Shown here in pieces: positions 1 to 9,229 of a stretch of DNA of 44,560 nt (position 1 is its first letter; each line of letters begins with the position of its first letter). Both the position numbers and the translations under genes were made by a program. The notes beneath the pieces were generated by a model that did no database searches, had not been told where the DNA came from, and saw only the letters and a list, made by a program, of their open reading frames with translations. The DNA comes from JABHCC01 sp034658635 (GTDB lineage: Bacteria; Bacteroidota; Bacteroidia; Bacteroidales; UBA12481), in assembly GCA_034658635.1 (NCBI GenBank), contig JAYEFL010000075.1:1-44560 (forward strand). Reading direction: 5' to 3'.

Positions 1-20
1 TCAACCTTAAGTTTATTTAT

Positions 21-1937
21 ATGATTAAAACAACTACCCTATTATCAGCCTTACTGATTCTCTTTTGCATGAGCACAGCGGTACAGGCTCAGCAAAAAAG
101 CCTTAAAGGCAACGGAGAGGTCTTCTATTATGAAGATTTCGATTGGGCCGATCCCGATGACAACAGAGGCTGGTCACTTCCTGAAGGATATAAGTTAATT
201 GACCATGACGACAATGGATACAACTGGATGTGGTATCCTCCGGGAGACAGCATTATTGCCCAATACACTGCTGAGCCTCCTTTTCAGTCTACAAGTAATG
301 AGAATGGCTACCTGCTTTTACCTATAAATTGGTACAACAACTATCTTGATCCTCGTGTGGAAGTAAACAATGACCTGGAATTTCCGGCTTTTGATTGCAG
401 CGCCAGATCTTCAGTGATTTTACGCTTCGAAACTCACTTTATGAGTGGTGGACCCGGGGCCAAAGAGGTATTGGTTTCTAATGATGCCGGAGTACATTGG
501 GCAGCCTTTGACTGTGGATTCGGAACCGGTCACAAAGACAGGCCTAACGATGCTGCTCCCGGACAACCAGTTACTTTTGAGGCAAATATCTCTGAAGTTG
601 CTGCTGGAATGTCAGAAGTAATCATAAGAATCCATTTTGGCGCAACAACTCTATATTTCTGGGCTCTTGATGATTTTTCTCTTTCAGAAGCATTTGACAA
701 TGATCTTCAGATTCAGCACTATTCTCTGGAGTGGGCAGATGAAAACGATGAAACTGTTGAGAGTTTTATCCACGATATTCCAAAATCTCAGCTAGGCGGA
801 ACCTATACCAATTTCCAATCCAGCGTTCACAATTTTGGAGAAAACGATCAGGATAATGTAACGCTGACTGTTGACATCAAGAAAAATCACGAAACTGTTT
901 ATACTGCTTCTGCTTCAAAATCTTGGCTTTCACCATTATTGACAGACACTCTGAATCTTGAAGGTGGATATACTCCAACTGAATTTGGTCATTATTCTTT
1001 AGATTACACCTTCACCCAGGACCAGGAAGAACAAAATGATATTGATAATAGCAAGCATCTGTTTTTCAACGTAACTGATAGCGTTTATTCACGTGCCGAT
1101 GACTCAGCTGAGTTGTCATGGGCCTATGGATTTGAACATTACGGTGGGGAAACCGGAGAAGAAGGCTGGAATATCAATCACTTTGTAGGAATGATATTCC
1201 CGATTTATGGAGACTGTGAAGTGAACTCTGTATCATGCTTCATTACAGGAGGTTTAGCAGATGGAAATATCGAATTTTGGTATACTCTATGGTACCTTCC
1301 ACCAGAAGAAGAAGATCCTGACGGCGAAGGTGCTATCGAATGGATGACAACAGAGATTTTAACTCTTGACTCAACACAATTCAACACCTGGATTACACTC
1401 CCATTTGAAAAGGATGGCGAAACCGAATTCCTTTTGGCTGGCGACATTGTTTATGCAGGAATCTCATACAATAATTACAATGATGATCCTTTGGTTAGAA
1501 GAGGGAAAAACCTTGCTATCGGACATGATGCAAGCATAAAAGTCAACGATCCAGTTGCTATTGGTCACCATAACGACAGTTGGGTACAGTCTAACTTTGT
1601 TAAGCACAGAAACCTGCTGGTAAGACTGAACCTGAATGATCAATCTAATATAGTAGATGGACTTAACCCGATTACGGCGATTGCTTCTTTAGGTCAGAAC
1701 TATCCGAACCCATTTGCTGGATCAACCACGATTGATTATGAATTAGTTTCCCGCTCAGATGTAACAGTTGAGATAACTGATATCACAGGAAGACAAGTAT
1801 TACTATTGAATGAAGGATCGAAGCCTGCTGGCAGTCACAATTTAATGATTGATGCCACTAGACTTGAGACTGGAATGTATTTCTACACGGTTAAAGCCGG
1901 TCAGTTTACAGAAACCAGACAAATGATTGTTCAATAA
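21..1937 (+). CDS. Secreted T9SS cargo protein, type A sorting domain, unknown function
   Basis: The 638-residue product has an N-terminal signal peptide (hydrophobic core to about residue 23, ending VQAQQ), so it enters the periplasm by Sec. The C-terminal 80 residues start with LGQNYPNPF and continue with the TVEITDITGRQV and GMYFYTVKAG segments of a type A T9SS sorting domain, so it should cross the outer membrane by T9SS and be anchored or released by the PorU sortase, whose gene lies 14.5 kb away. Residues about 38-225 resemble a beta-rich jelly-roll, choice-of-anchor-J-like region (EDFDWADPDDNRGW at the start, YFWALDDFSL at the end). The middle looks like Ig/CARDB-type adhesive repeats. 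No catalytic motif is visible. It may be an adhesin or the binding part of an enzyme. The ATG at 21 is the first in frame and gives a clean signal peptide; the promoter lies outside the window. Confidence 0.85.
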   Translation: MIKTTTLLSALLILFCMSTAVQAQQKSLKGNGEVFYYEDFDWADPDDNRGWSLPEGYKLIDHDDNGYNWMWYPPGDSIIAQYTAEPPFQSTSNENGYLLLPINWYNNYLDPRVEVNNDLEFPAFDCSARSSVILRFETHFMSGGPGAKEVLVSNDAGVHWAAFDCGFGTGHKDRPNDAAPGQPVTFEANISEVAAGMSEVIIRIHFGATTLYFWALDDFSLSEAFDNDLQIQHYSLEWADENDETVESFIHDIPKSQLGGTYTNFQSSVHNFGENDQDNVTLTVDIKKNHETVYTASASKSWLSPLLTDTLNLEGGYTPTEFGHYSLDYTFTQDQEEQNDIDNSKHLFFNVTDSVYSRADDSAELSWAYGFEHYGGETGEEGWNINHFVGMIFPIYGDCEVNSVSCFITGGLADGNIEFWYTLWYLPPEEEDPDGEGAIEWMTTEILTLDSTQFNTWITLPFEKDGETEFLLAGDIVYAGISYNNYNDDPLVRRGKNLAIGHDASIKVNDPVAIGHHNDSWVQSNFVKHRNLLVRLNLNDQSNIVDGLNPITAIASLGQNYPNPFAGSTTIDYELVSRSDVTVEITDITGRQVLLLNEGSKPAGSHNLMIDATRLETGMYFYTVKAGQFTETRQMIVQ

Positions 1938-1965
1938 ATAAGAAACACTTAAGCACAAAAAAATG

Positions 1966-1989
1966 AAAGGGGCTATTAATAGTCCCTTT
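1966..1989. terminator. Bidirectional rho-independent terminator
   Basis: AAAGGGGCTATT pairs with AATAGTCCCTTT with one G-U wobble. A T-rich run follows on the plus strand and an A-run (1957-1963) precedes it, so it can work for both convergent genes: the T9SS cargo gene ending at 1937 and the helicase gene whose stop codon (1976) lies inside the hairpin. Confidence 0.8.
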
Positions 1990-3715
1990 TATTTTTGTTC
2001 TTATGTCTTTCCGCTCGCTTAGGCGCCTTGGAGGTTTTTAACTCCACAGAAACCTTAACAGAGCCCCATTGGAGGTCGTTGAAAGAAGTAATAATCTCTC
2101 TTTCAAAGCGTTCGTCCACTTCAAAAAACGTAAACTTCTTCATCATTTCGATTTGTCCGATCTCAATGTTATTCTTCTTGGTTCTTTCATTAATCAAACC
2201 AATCAGTTTACCTGGAGTCAGATTATTCTTCGTTCCAAGATTAACAAAGAACCTTGAAAAGGCAACAGTCGGTTTGTTTCGACCACCCCTTTTATCAGAA
2301 CGATCCTGACGAAGAGTTCTGTCGCGCTTTTCTCCCCGTCTGCGGGTATCATGCCTCTCATGCAAATTACCTACCCTGTTCAGATTCAGATTGACATTAA
2401 GATCCGGAGCATTCTCATAATAGGCCAAAAAACGATTAAATTCCACCGAAACAAAGCGCTTTATCAATTCATCTCGTTCTAACCAACTGAGTTTTTTTAA
2501 TATCACAGGCAAGAAATCTTCTATACGATCCACATTGACCTCTACTTTCTCTACTCTGTCAATTAGATTATATAATTGTTTTTCGCATATCTGCCTCCCA
2601 TTAGGAACAGGTTTTCGCTCAAAGGTTTTTCGTGTCAGTCTCTCGAGGTGTTTTATCTTACCAGGTTCACGGGAATGAATGATCGAAACCGATGTACCTT
2701 TTTTTCCAGCCCTCCCTGTTCGTCCGCTCCGGTGAATATAAGCTTCTAATTCATCCGGAAGATTAAAATTAATCACATGGCTCAGATCATTCACATCCAA
2801 GCCTCTGGCAGCAACATCAGTGGCAACCAGAATCTGCAGATGTTTCTGGCGAAACCTGTTCATTACAAAATCTCGTTGAGCCTGGGAGAGATCGCCGTGG
2901 AGAGTATCAGCATTATAGCCATCACCCATAAGTTTATCAGCAACATCTTTGGTTTCAGCACGGGTTCTGCAAAAAACAATCGCATAAATCTGTGGGTTAA
3001 GATCAACCACCCTCTTAAGTGCCGAATAACGATCTCTTGAATTAACCACATAATATTCATGAGTCACATTTTCAGCTCCTGCATTTTTTTTCCCAACTGC
3101 AATTTCCTTTGGATTATTCATGAATTTTGCAACCATTCCTTTAATTGCAGAAGGCATGGTAGCAGAAAACATCAATGTTTGCTTTTCAGCAGGGGTATCA
3201 GATAAGATCGCATCAAGATCGTCCTTAAAGCCCATTGAAAGCATCTCATCAGCCTCATCAAGCACCAACCATTTAATGGAATTCACCTTTAGGATTCTTC
3301 TGTTTATCAGATCAAGTGTACGACCAGGAGTACCAACAACTACCTGAACACCCCTTCTGAGATCAGATATCTGAGGCTGAATACTTGCACCTCCATAAAC
3401 AGGAACGACTCTGAAACCAGGAATATCTTTTGCATAGGTTTTCAGATCACTGCTTATTTGCATACATAACTCCCTGGTTGGAGATAAGATAAGAGCCTGA
3501 ATTCCTTGAGCCTTGGAATCAACTTGATTAATTATAGGAAGACCAAAACCAGCTGTTTTTCCTGTGCCAGTCTGAGCCATAGCAATCAGGTCATTTTTTG
3601 AGTCAAGTAAAAATGGGATAGTTTCTGCCTGAATTTCTGTAGGCGTCTCAAAACCTAAGGATGAAATAGCTTTTAGTATTTCAGGGCGAAGGCCAAAATC
3701 TTGGAATGAACTCAT
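1976..3715 (-). CDS. DEAD-box ATP-dependent RNA helicase with DbpA-type RNA-binding tail
   Basis: All superfamily 2 DEAD-box motifs are visible: Q motif (GFETPTEIQ, about 21-29), motif I AQTGTGKT (47-54), PTREL (79-83), TPGR (129-132), DEAD (153-156), SAT (184-186), ATDVAARGLD (298-307) and HRSGRTGR (328-335). A basic Arg/Gly/Lys-rich linker (about 455-482) precedes a small C-terminal RRM-like domain of the DbpA family (about 487-562), then a Lys/Arg-rich end. This is the layout of DeaD/CsdA-type helicases that unwind structured RNA in ribosome assembly, cold adaptation and mRNA decay. At 579 residues it is normal for bacteroidotal members. The gene has its own promoter-like element between folC and its ATG. 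The exact paralogue (DeaD, CsdA or DbpA) cannot be set from motifs alone. Confidence 0.95.
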   Translation of the reverse strand: MSSFQDFGLRPEILKAISSLGFETPTEIQAETIPFLLDSKNDLIAMAQTGTGKTAGFGLPIINQVDSKAQGIQALILSPTRELCMQISSDLKTYAKDIPGFRVVPVYGGASIQPQISDLRRGVQVVVGTPGRTLDLINRRILKVNSIKWLVLDEADEMLSMGFKDDLDAILSDTPAEKQTLMFSATMPSAIKGMVAKFMNNPKEIAVGKKNAGAENVTHEYYVVNSRDRYSALKRVVDLNPQIYAIVFCRTRAETKDVADKLMGDGYNADTLHGDLSQAQRDFVMNRFRQKHLQILVATDVAARGLDVNDLSHVINFNLPDELEAYIHRSGRTGRAGKKGTSVSIIHSREPGKIKHLERLTRKTFERKPVPNGRQICEKQLYNLIDRVEKVEVNVDRIEDFLPVILKKLSWLERDELIKRFVSVEFNRFLAYYENAPDLNVNLNLNRVGNLHERHDTRRRGEKRDRTLRQDRSDKRGGRNKPTVAFSRFFVNLGTKNNLTPGKLIGLINERTKKNNIEIGQIEMMKKFTFFEVDERFEREIITSFNDLQWGSVKVSVELKTSKAPKRAERHKNKNKRDY

Positions 3716-3734
3716 TTAAATATATTTGGAGGCG

Positions 3735-3767
3735 CAAAGGTACAGTTTATTTTTCGGAATACTTCAA
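3735..3767 (-). promoter_or_regulatory. Bacteroidota-type promoter upstream of the helicase gene
   Basis: On the minus strand TACCTTTG (3742-3735) matches the -7 consensus TAnnTTTG. A TTG (3767-3765) lies 22 bases upstream, within the 17-23 spacing reported for Bacteroidota sigma-ABfr promoters. Transcription would begin around 3730, leaving a leader of some 15 bases. The element overlaps the last codons of folC. Confidence 0.45.
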
Positions 3768-5056
3768 TACGCTTCTGCTACAACAAAAGTACTGCCGGTA
3801 ACCAAAATCAGATCATCGGCAGAAGCGGTCTCACGTGCTGTTGTTATAGCTTCTTTTACATCCTCAACAATACTTCCTTTCAGCCCATAAAACCCAGCTT
3901 TGGCAGCAAGTACTTTTGCATCTAAAGCTCTTGGAATACTCGCCTGGGTAAAGTAGTAATAGCCATCAGCAGGTAACATTTGCAAGACTTTATCAATGGC
4001 CTTATCATTGACTGCTCCAATTACAACAAGCAATTTAGCATGCCGGGTTTCCTCGAGCTGATACAGGATATTCCGGATCCCATCCTCATTATGTGCAGTA
4101 TCATAAACCAACAAAGGCTTCCGTTCGATTATCTCCCATCTACCATTCAGTCCTGTCAATTCTTTGGTTTTGGAAAGACCCTCATACACCGCAATTTCCG
4201 GTATTGTCCACTGGTTGAGCCTTAAAACTTCAATTGTTTCTAAGACCACCGGTAGATTTCTTCGCTGAACGATGCCAGATAAATCACTACACAATTCTGG
4301 AAAAACAGTTCTTTTCCCTCTTTTAACATGAAAAAAGTGTCTGCCATCTGGAGTCAGAACTGAACATGGAACCTGAAAAAACTGATTTGCATCAAACAGA
4401 GTGGCTGTCATTTCATGTGCCTGGTTTTTGAAAATTGCTGCAAGCTCAGGGCGACGCTCTCCCATAACAACAGGGATACCATATTTTATAATTCCGGCTT
4501 TTTCGCCCGCAATTTCAAGCAGTGTATTTCCAAGAAAATCGGTATGATCTTTCCCAATATTGGTTATTACAGATACTTCAGGATTAATAATGTTTGTAGA
4601 ATCCAGCCTTCCCCCCATCCCAACCTCAATCACAGCTAACTCAACTTCCTCTTTGGCGAAATAATCAAAAGCCAGTGCCACAGTCATTTCAAAGAATGAG
4701 GGTTGCATTTCTTCAAAAATCTTCTGATGCTCCTCAACCCAGGCTACAACCTCCCTTTTCTCAATCATCTTCCCGTCAATCCGTATTCTTTCCCTAAAAT
4801 CCAATAGATGAGGAGAGGTATATAAGCCCGTTTTGTACCCGGCTTTTGAAAGGATTGCAGCAAGCATATGAGAAACCGATCCCTTTCCATTGGTGCCAGC
4901 AACGTGAATAGTTTTAAATTTTTTGTGAGGATGCCCAAAATATTCATCAAGCTTAACAGTAGTATCCAGATTTGCCTTGTAAGCAGCCTTGCCCATCCTT
5001 TGATACATTGGCAGCTGAGAAAACAACCATTCAAGAGTCTTTTCGTACTTATTCAT
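3764..5056 (-). CDS. folC: Bifunctional folylpolyglutamate synthase / dihydrofolate synthase
   Basis: This Mur-ligase-fold enzyme adds glutamate to dihydropteroate or tetrahydrofolate in the cytosol using ATP. The P-loop AGTNGKGS (residues about 53-60 from this start) is followed by the folate-family signature YTSPHLLDFRERI. The segment VITNIGKDHTDFLG and the C-terminal ligase domain (VYDTAHNEDGI, then VVIGAVNDK) complete the family pattern. About 430 residues is normal for FolC. I chose the ATG at 5056 (protein starts MNKYEKT). An in-frame TTG 24 bases upstream lies inside a TAACTTTG promoter element and is unlikely to be translated. The helicase gene follows 48 bases downstream with its own promoter. 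Confidence 0.95.
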   Translation of the reverse strand: MNKYEKTLEWLFSQLPMYQRMGKAAYKANLDTTVKLDEYFGHPHKKFKTIHVAGTNGKGSVSHMLAAILSKAGYKTGLYTSPHLLDFRERIRIDGKMIEKREVVAWVEEHQKIFEEMQPSFFEMTVALAFDYFAKEEVELAVIEVGMGGRLDSTNIINPEVSVITNIGKDHTDFLGNTLLEIAGEKAGIIKYGIPVVMGERRPELAAIFKNQAHEMTATLFDANQFFQVPCSVLTPDGRHFFHVKRGKRTVFPELCSDLSGIVQRRNLPVVLETIEVLRLNQWTIPEIAVYEGLSKTKELTGLNGRWEIIERKPLLVYDTAHNEDGIRNILYQLEETRHAKLLVVIGAVNDKAIDKVLQMLPADGYYYFTQASIPRALDAKVLAAKAGFYGLKGSIVEDVKEAITTARETASADDLILVTGSTFVVAEAY

Positions 5057-5077
5057 CACGTTTATCAAATTATTACC

Positions 5078-5085
5078 CAAAGTTA
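5078..5085 (-). promoter_or_regulatory. -7 promoter element for folC
   Basis: TAACTTTG on the minus strand matches TAnnTTTG and lies 21 bases upstream of the folC ATG. No TTG is found at the expected 17-23 base spacing, so this is a partial match only. Confidence 0.4.
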
Positions 5086-5158
5086 AGCAAACTGACGATC
5101 CCTAGTCCTTATCAATCGTCCAATTTTACTATCTTTAAAAAGAACCAATATATTAAGA

Positions 5159-6487
5159 ATGGTCAATCTAAAAAAGATTTTTGTTCTTGACACCAATGTG
5201 CTTTTGCATGACCATAAGTGCATTTACCAGTTTGAGGAGAATGATATTATTCTGCCAATTACTGTACTTGAAGAGTTAGATAAGTTTAAAAGAGGAAATG
5301 ATCTGATCAATTTTCAGGCAAGAGAGTTTGTCAGAGAACTGGATGTTCTCACCGGTGAGCTCTTGTTTACTGAAGGAATATCTCTTGGATTAGGTCTGGG
5401 GCGGCTATATGTTGAAACAGGAAAACCATTTTCAAGGGAGATGGAAGAGTCTTTTTATGAAAAGATCCCGGATCATCGGATACTGGCTATTGCTGACTAT
5501 GCAAGGAATAAAAACCCCGACAAACAAGTTATTTTGGTTACCAAAGATGTTAATCTGCGAATTAAGGCCAAGGCCATCGGACTTACTGCTCAGGACTACA
5601 AAGCCGGACAGGTAACAAATATTGACTATTTATACGAGGGCATCCCTATGATTGAACATCTTTCTGATGAAGCCATAGGTAAACTTTATAATACTATGGA
5701 TGGGGTGGCTCTCGAGGAATTTGATCTTGGCTTCGAACCAAAGGCCAATCAATATATGATCCTTAGGGGAAACAAATCTTCAGCCCTGGCCATTTTTGAT
5801 ATCAGAACCAGCTCTGTACACGTTGTTCAAAAGCAGAAGTGCTATGGTATTGACCCCCGCAATGCTGAACAGGCTTTATCGCTTGACGCATTGCTTCGTC
5901 CTGATGTTCAGCTTGTTAGCCTAACAGGGAAAGCCGGTACAGGAAAAACCTTACTGGCACTGGCTGCCGCTTTGCAGCAGAGGCGAGACTATCATCAGAT
6001 TTTTCTTGCCAGACCGATTGTCCCACTCGGCAACAGAGACATTGGGTATCTGCCAGGGGATGCCCATGATAAAATCGAGCCCTACATGCAGCCTCTGTAT
6101 GATAACTTATCAGTTATTCGTCATCAGTTCGATCAGCGGTCAAAAGAATTTCAAAAAATTGATCAGCTTATGCAGGAGGAAAAATTGATTATTACCCCAT
6201 TAGCCTACATTCGAGGCAGAAGCCTGGGAAAAGTCTACTTTATAGTTGACGAGGCACAGAATCTGACTCCTCATGAAGTTAAAACGATAATTACACGGGC
6301 GGGAGAGGGAACCAAGATTATCTTTACCGGAGATGTTCATCAGATCGACTCCCCTTATCTGGATACTAAATCAAACGGTTTGTCATACCTAACGGATAAA
6401 ATGAAAGGTCAGGCAGTTTTCGCCCATGTAAACCTGATTCATGGAGAAAGAAGCCAGTTGGCTGAATTGGCGAGTAATCTGCTCTAA
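5159..6487 (+). CDS. PhoH-family protein: PIN domain fused to PhoH ATPase
   Basis: The N-terminal third (about 1-150) is a PIN-type RNase domain with the first acidic residue in VLDTNVLLHD (Asp11) and further acids in EELDKFK and TKDVNLR. The C-terminal half is the PhoH P-loop ATPase with Walker A GKAGTGKT (about 257-264) and Walker B YFIVDEAQN (about 361-369). This fusion corresponds to the YlaK/PhoH2-type family, proposed to couple RNA unwinding to RNA cleavage, though the cellular role is unsettled. The length of 442 residues is typical. It is the first gene of a plus-strand run reaching 13399; mtaB starts 24 bases after its stop. A TATCTTTA at 5130-5137 is a weak -7 candidate. Confidence 0.92.
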   Translation: MVNLKKIFVLDTNVLLHDHKCIYQFEENDIILPITVLEELDKFKRGNDLINFQAREFVRELDVLTGELLFTEGISLGLGLGRLYVETGKPFSREMEESFYEKIPDHRILAIADYARNKNPDKQVILVTKDVNLRIKAKAIGLTAQDYKAGQVTNIDYLYEGIPMIEHLSDEAIGKLYNTMDGVALEEFDLGFEPKANQYMILRGNKSSALAIFDIRTSSVHVVQKQKCYGIDPRNAEQALSLDALLRPDVQLVSLTGKAGTGKTLLALAAALQQRRDYHQIFLARPIVPLGNRDIGYLPGDAHDKIEPYMQPLYDNLSVIRHQFDQRSKEFQKIDQLMQEEKLIITPLAYIRGRSLGKVYFIVDEAQNLTPHEVKTIITRAGEGTKIIFTGDVHQIDSPYLDTKSNGLSYLTDKMKGQAVFAHVNLIHGERSQLAELASNLL

Positions 6488-6511
6488 AAAAAAATCCCGA
6501 TCTTTGCGTCC

Positions 6512-7813
6512 ATGCTAAAAGGGAAGAATAAAAAAGTAACTTTCCATACTCTGGGATGTAAATTAAACTTTTCAGAATCTTCTGAGATAGGTCGACAATT
6601 AGAGAGCGAGGGATATCAACGAGTGCCCTTTGGAGAAGAGGCAGATATTTCTGTTATCCATACTTGTTCTGTGACAGGATCTGCTGACAGGAAAACCCGA
6701 CAGGCACTTCGTAAAGCTAATAAGATTTCACCTAATGGAATTACTGTTGCTATGGGTTGTTATGCCCAGTTAAAATCAGATGATGCAGGAGCTTTTAAAG
6801 ATGTTGACCTCATACTGGGCACAAACGAGAAATTCAATCTGGCACAGTATCTTGATGAATTCGAAAACAATAAACTTCCGATCATTCAGGCCTGCAACAT
6901 AGATCAAGCAGATCAATTTTATTCTGCCAGATCAGTGGGAGAAAGAACCAGGGCATTCTTGAAAGTTCAGGATGGCTGTGACTATTCATGCAGCTACTGT
7001 ACCATTCCCAAAGCAAGGGGGAAGAGCAGAAATCCAACTATAGAGGAACTTGTCAAGCAAGTTAATACTCTGATTTCAAAAGGAATACCTGAGATTGTAC
7101 TAACAGGAGTCAATACCGGCGATTTTGGAAAATCAACCGGAGAGTCATTCATAGACCTCCTCATAGCTATTGATCAGGTACCGGGATCACACAGGTTCAG
7201 AATCTCATCTATTGAACCCAATCTTCTTACCGAAGAAATCATTCTGTTTATAAAATCCTCGGTACACTTTGCACCTCATTTTCACATTCCTCTTCAATCT
7301 GGTTCGGATGAGATTCTGAAAAAAATGAGCCGAAGATATTTACGCAATGTGTTTGAAGAAAAGGTCACCTTTATTCACAAGATTCTTCCTGAAGCATCCA
7401 TAGGTGCAGATGTCATTGTTGGTTTCCCTGGTGAAAGTGATAAAAATTTCGAAGACGCAGTTCAGTTTCTGACTAAATTACCTCTATCATATCTTCACGT
7501 TTTCACGTATTCTGAGCGTCCGGGAACTCCCGCCGCTGAATTACCAAAGCCTGTTCAAAACAGGATTCGCGACGAGCGTTCAGTCAGGCTTCATCGGCTG
7601 TCTGATGAGAAAAAACATAGCTTTTACACATCTCAGATCGAATCTGAAAGATGGCTTATTCCTGAGGGTATGACTCCCGGTCGGATAAAAGGATTTACAG
7701 AAAATTATATTGACACCCTTGTTGAAGGAGATCAAAAGCCTTACACAACTCCTATAAAGGTCAGATTATCCGGCCTTAATGAACAAGGAAAAATGATAGC
7801 TGAAATTATATAA
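6512..7813 (+). CDS. mtaB: tRNA t6A37 methylthiotransferase MtaB
   Basis: MtaB is a radical-SAM enzyme that converts t6A at position 37 of ANN-reading tRNAs to ms2t6A. The N-terminal UPF0004 domain supplies three cluster cysteines (Cys16 in HTLGCKLN, Cys52 in IHTCSVTG, Cys83 in AMGCYAQ). The radical-SAM CxxxCxxC is at Cys156, Cys160 and Cys163 (DGCDYSCSYC). The HTLGCKLN start separates MtaB from the related MiaB and RimO. A short TRAM-like region lies at the C-terminus. At 433 residues it is full length. The ATG at 6512 is preceded by a purine-rich spacer after phoH. Confidence 0.94.
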   Translation: MLKGKNKKVTFHTLGCKLNFSESSEIGRQLESEGYQRVPFGEEADISVIHTCSVTGSADRKTRQALRKANKISPNGITVAMGCYAQLKSDDAGAFKDVDLILGTNEKFNLAQYLDEFENNKLPIIQACNIDQADQFYSARSVGERTRAFLKVQDGCDYSCSYCTIPKARGKSRNPTIEELVKQVNTLISKGIPEIVLTGVNTGDFGKSTGESFIDLLIAIDQVPGSHRFRISSIEPNLLTEEIILFIKSSVHFAPHFHIPLQSGSDEILKKMSRRYLRNVFEEKVTFIHKILPEASIGADVIVGFPGESDKNFEDAVQFLTKLPLSYLHVFTYSERPGTPAAELPKPVQNRIRDERSVRLHRLSDEKKHSFYTSQIESERWLIPEGMTPGRIKGFTENYIDTLVEGDQKPYTTPIKVRLSGLNEQGKMIAEII

Positions 7814-7832
7814 CCAAAGAAGCAGATAAGAA

Positions 7833-8624
7833 ATGAACTTAGAACAAACTTGTCAGGAAGTAATCATATTATGCAAACAAGTTGGATCTTTTCTAGAAAG
7901 CAATGTTAATCATGTGAGCGATGACATGATAACTGTAAAGGCCAGCATGGATTTTGTTACCCAGATTGATAAAGAATCTGAAAATCGCTTAGTTGAGGGT
8001 CTGGCATTAATTCTCCCGGAAGCCGGATTCATTGCTGAAGAAGGCACTTCCACAAAAGTTGGGGAAAAATACGATTGGATCATTGATCCGATAGATGGAA
8101 CAACCAATTTCATTCACGGGGTAAGCCCTTTCTGTATAAGTATTGCTCTGAGAAAAGATAACAAGCTGGTTCTTGGCGTGATTTACGACCCAATGCAAAA
8201 AGAGTGCTTCTATGCCTGGGAATCTGGTGGAGCATGGCTTAACGGACAACAGATCAGAGTAAGCGATAAAAAAAAGCTCAATGAATCTCTGATTGCTACC
8301 GGATTTCCGTATACAGATTTTAGCCTGATCAATGAATATATGTCATCTCTCCGCTCTTTTATGACAAAAACCCATGGAGTCAGAAGATTGGGCTCAGCTG
8401 CCATGGACCTGGCTTACGTAGCTTGCGGCAGATATGACGCATTTTATGAATACCATTTAAAACCATGGGATGTAGCAGCAGGCTCAGTTTTAATAAAGGA
8501 AGCCGGAGGTAAGGTTTGCGATTTCAGAGGAGAAAACGATTACCTTTTTGGAGAAGATTATATTGGCACCAACGGAGTAATCCATTCAGAATTCATGGAA
8601 ATTATCCAATTACACTTCAAGTAA
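7833..8624 (+). CDS. Inositol monophosphatase family protein (SuhB-like)
   Basis: This is a Mg2+-dependent phosphatase of the FIG superfamily. Visible metal ligands are Glu69/Glu70 (AEEGT), Asp85 and Asp88 in DWIIDPIDGTTNF, and Asp213 in PWDVAAGS. The DPIDGTTNF signature and C-terminal WDVAAGSVLIKEAGG are diagnostic. At 263 residues it is full length. Likely substrates are inositol-1-phosphate or related sugar phosphates; the family also includes nucleotide phosphatases (CysQ type) and the RNA-polymerase-associated SuhB, so substrate is not assigned. The gene lies 19 bases after mtaB and 12 bases before the sigma factor gene, so the three are probably co-transcribed. Confidence 0.92.
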   Translation: MNLEQTCQEVIILCKQVGSFLESNVNHVSDDMITVKASMDFVTQIDKESENRLVEGLALILPEAGFIAEEGTSTKVGEKYDWIIDPIDGTTNFIHGVSPFCISIALRKDNKLVLGVIYDPMQKECFYAWESGGAWLNGQQIRVSDKKKLNESLIATGFPYTDFSLINEYMSSLRSFMTKTHGVRRLGSAAMDLAYVACGRYDAFYEYHLKPWDVAAGSVLIKEAGGKVCDFRGENDYLFGEDYIGTNGVIHSEFMEIIQLHFK

Positions 8625-8636
8625 TTATCATATATT

Positions 8637-9173
8637 TTGACCACAGAGAAAGAACTTGCTAAATTAATCCAACAAGGAGACGAGAAGGCCTATAAGACAG
8701 CTTTCGAACTTTACTACACAGGTTTAGTCAGTTACGGTTATCATATGGTTCAGAACATGGAAGTAAGCAGGGGCATGGTACAGGAGGTTTTCCTGAAGCT
8801 ATGGGAGAAAAGGGCTCTGATATCCGTTCATACTTCTTTAAAAGCATATCTGTTTACAGCGATAAATAACAAGGCTCTAAACCACATACGCCATAATAAA
8901 ATAAAAAGAGCTTTCCAGGAACAATATGTCTCAACCTGGTTTTATGGCGGATCTGATCAGATGGAAATAGATCCCTACCTCCAAAATGCAATAGAAAAAG
9001 CAATTAACAGCTTACCTCCCAAAGCCTATCAGAGTTTTGCACTCACACAAATTGACGGATTAAGTATCAGAGAGGCCGCACAAATAATGCAGGTAGCAGA
9101 GAAAACTATTGAAAATCAACTGGCCAGAAGTCGTAAAATCCTGAAGCAAAAACTTAAAAAATACAAGAGCTGA
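8637..9173 (+). CDS. RNA polymerase sigma factor, ECF family, TTG start
   Basis: This 178-residue protein has sigma region 2 (about 15-85; LYYTGLVSYGYHMV, then VQEVFLKLWEKR and LFTAINNKALNHIR) and sigma region 4 (about 117-172; INSLPPKAYQSFAL followed by the helix-turn-helix GLSIREAAQIMQVAEKTIEN). This is the Bacteroidota ECF type that works with FecR-like anti-sigma factors. No ATG is available near the N-terminus: the first in-frame Met lies near residue 37, inside region 2. An in-frame stop (the stop of the upstream phosphatase gene) sits 12 bases before the TTG. TTG at 8637 therefore gives the only complete region 2. The anti-sigma gene follows after 56 bases. Confidence 0.88.
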   Translation: MTTEKELAKLIQQGDEKAYKTAFELYYTGLVSYGYHMVQNMEVSRGMVQEVFLKLWEKRALISVHTSLKAYLFTAINNKALNHIRHNKIKRAFQEQYVSTWFYGGSDQMEIDPYLQNAIEKAINSLPPKAYQSFALTQIDGLSIREAAQIMQVAEKTIENQLARSRKILKQKLKKYKS

Positions 9174-9229
9174 ATTTTTTTTTGGGGGATTTTCATCGCT
9201 GTAGTGTCTTATTATCAGAACACACACAA

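Noticed and set aside
6499..6506. GATCTTTG as a separate mtaB promoter
   Set aside because: One mismatch to TAnnTTTG and no TTG at a suitable distance; read-through from phoH is sufficient.
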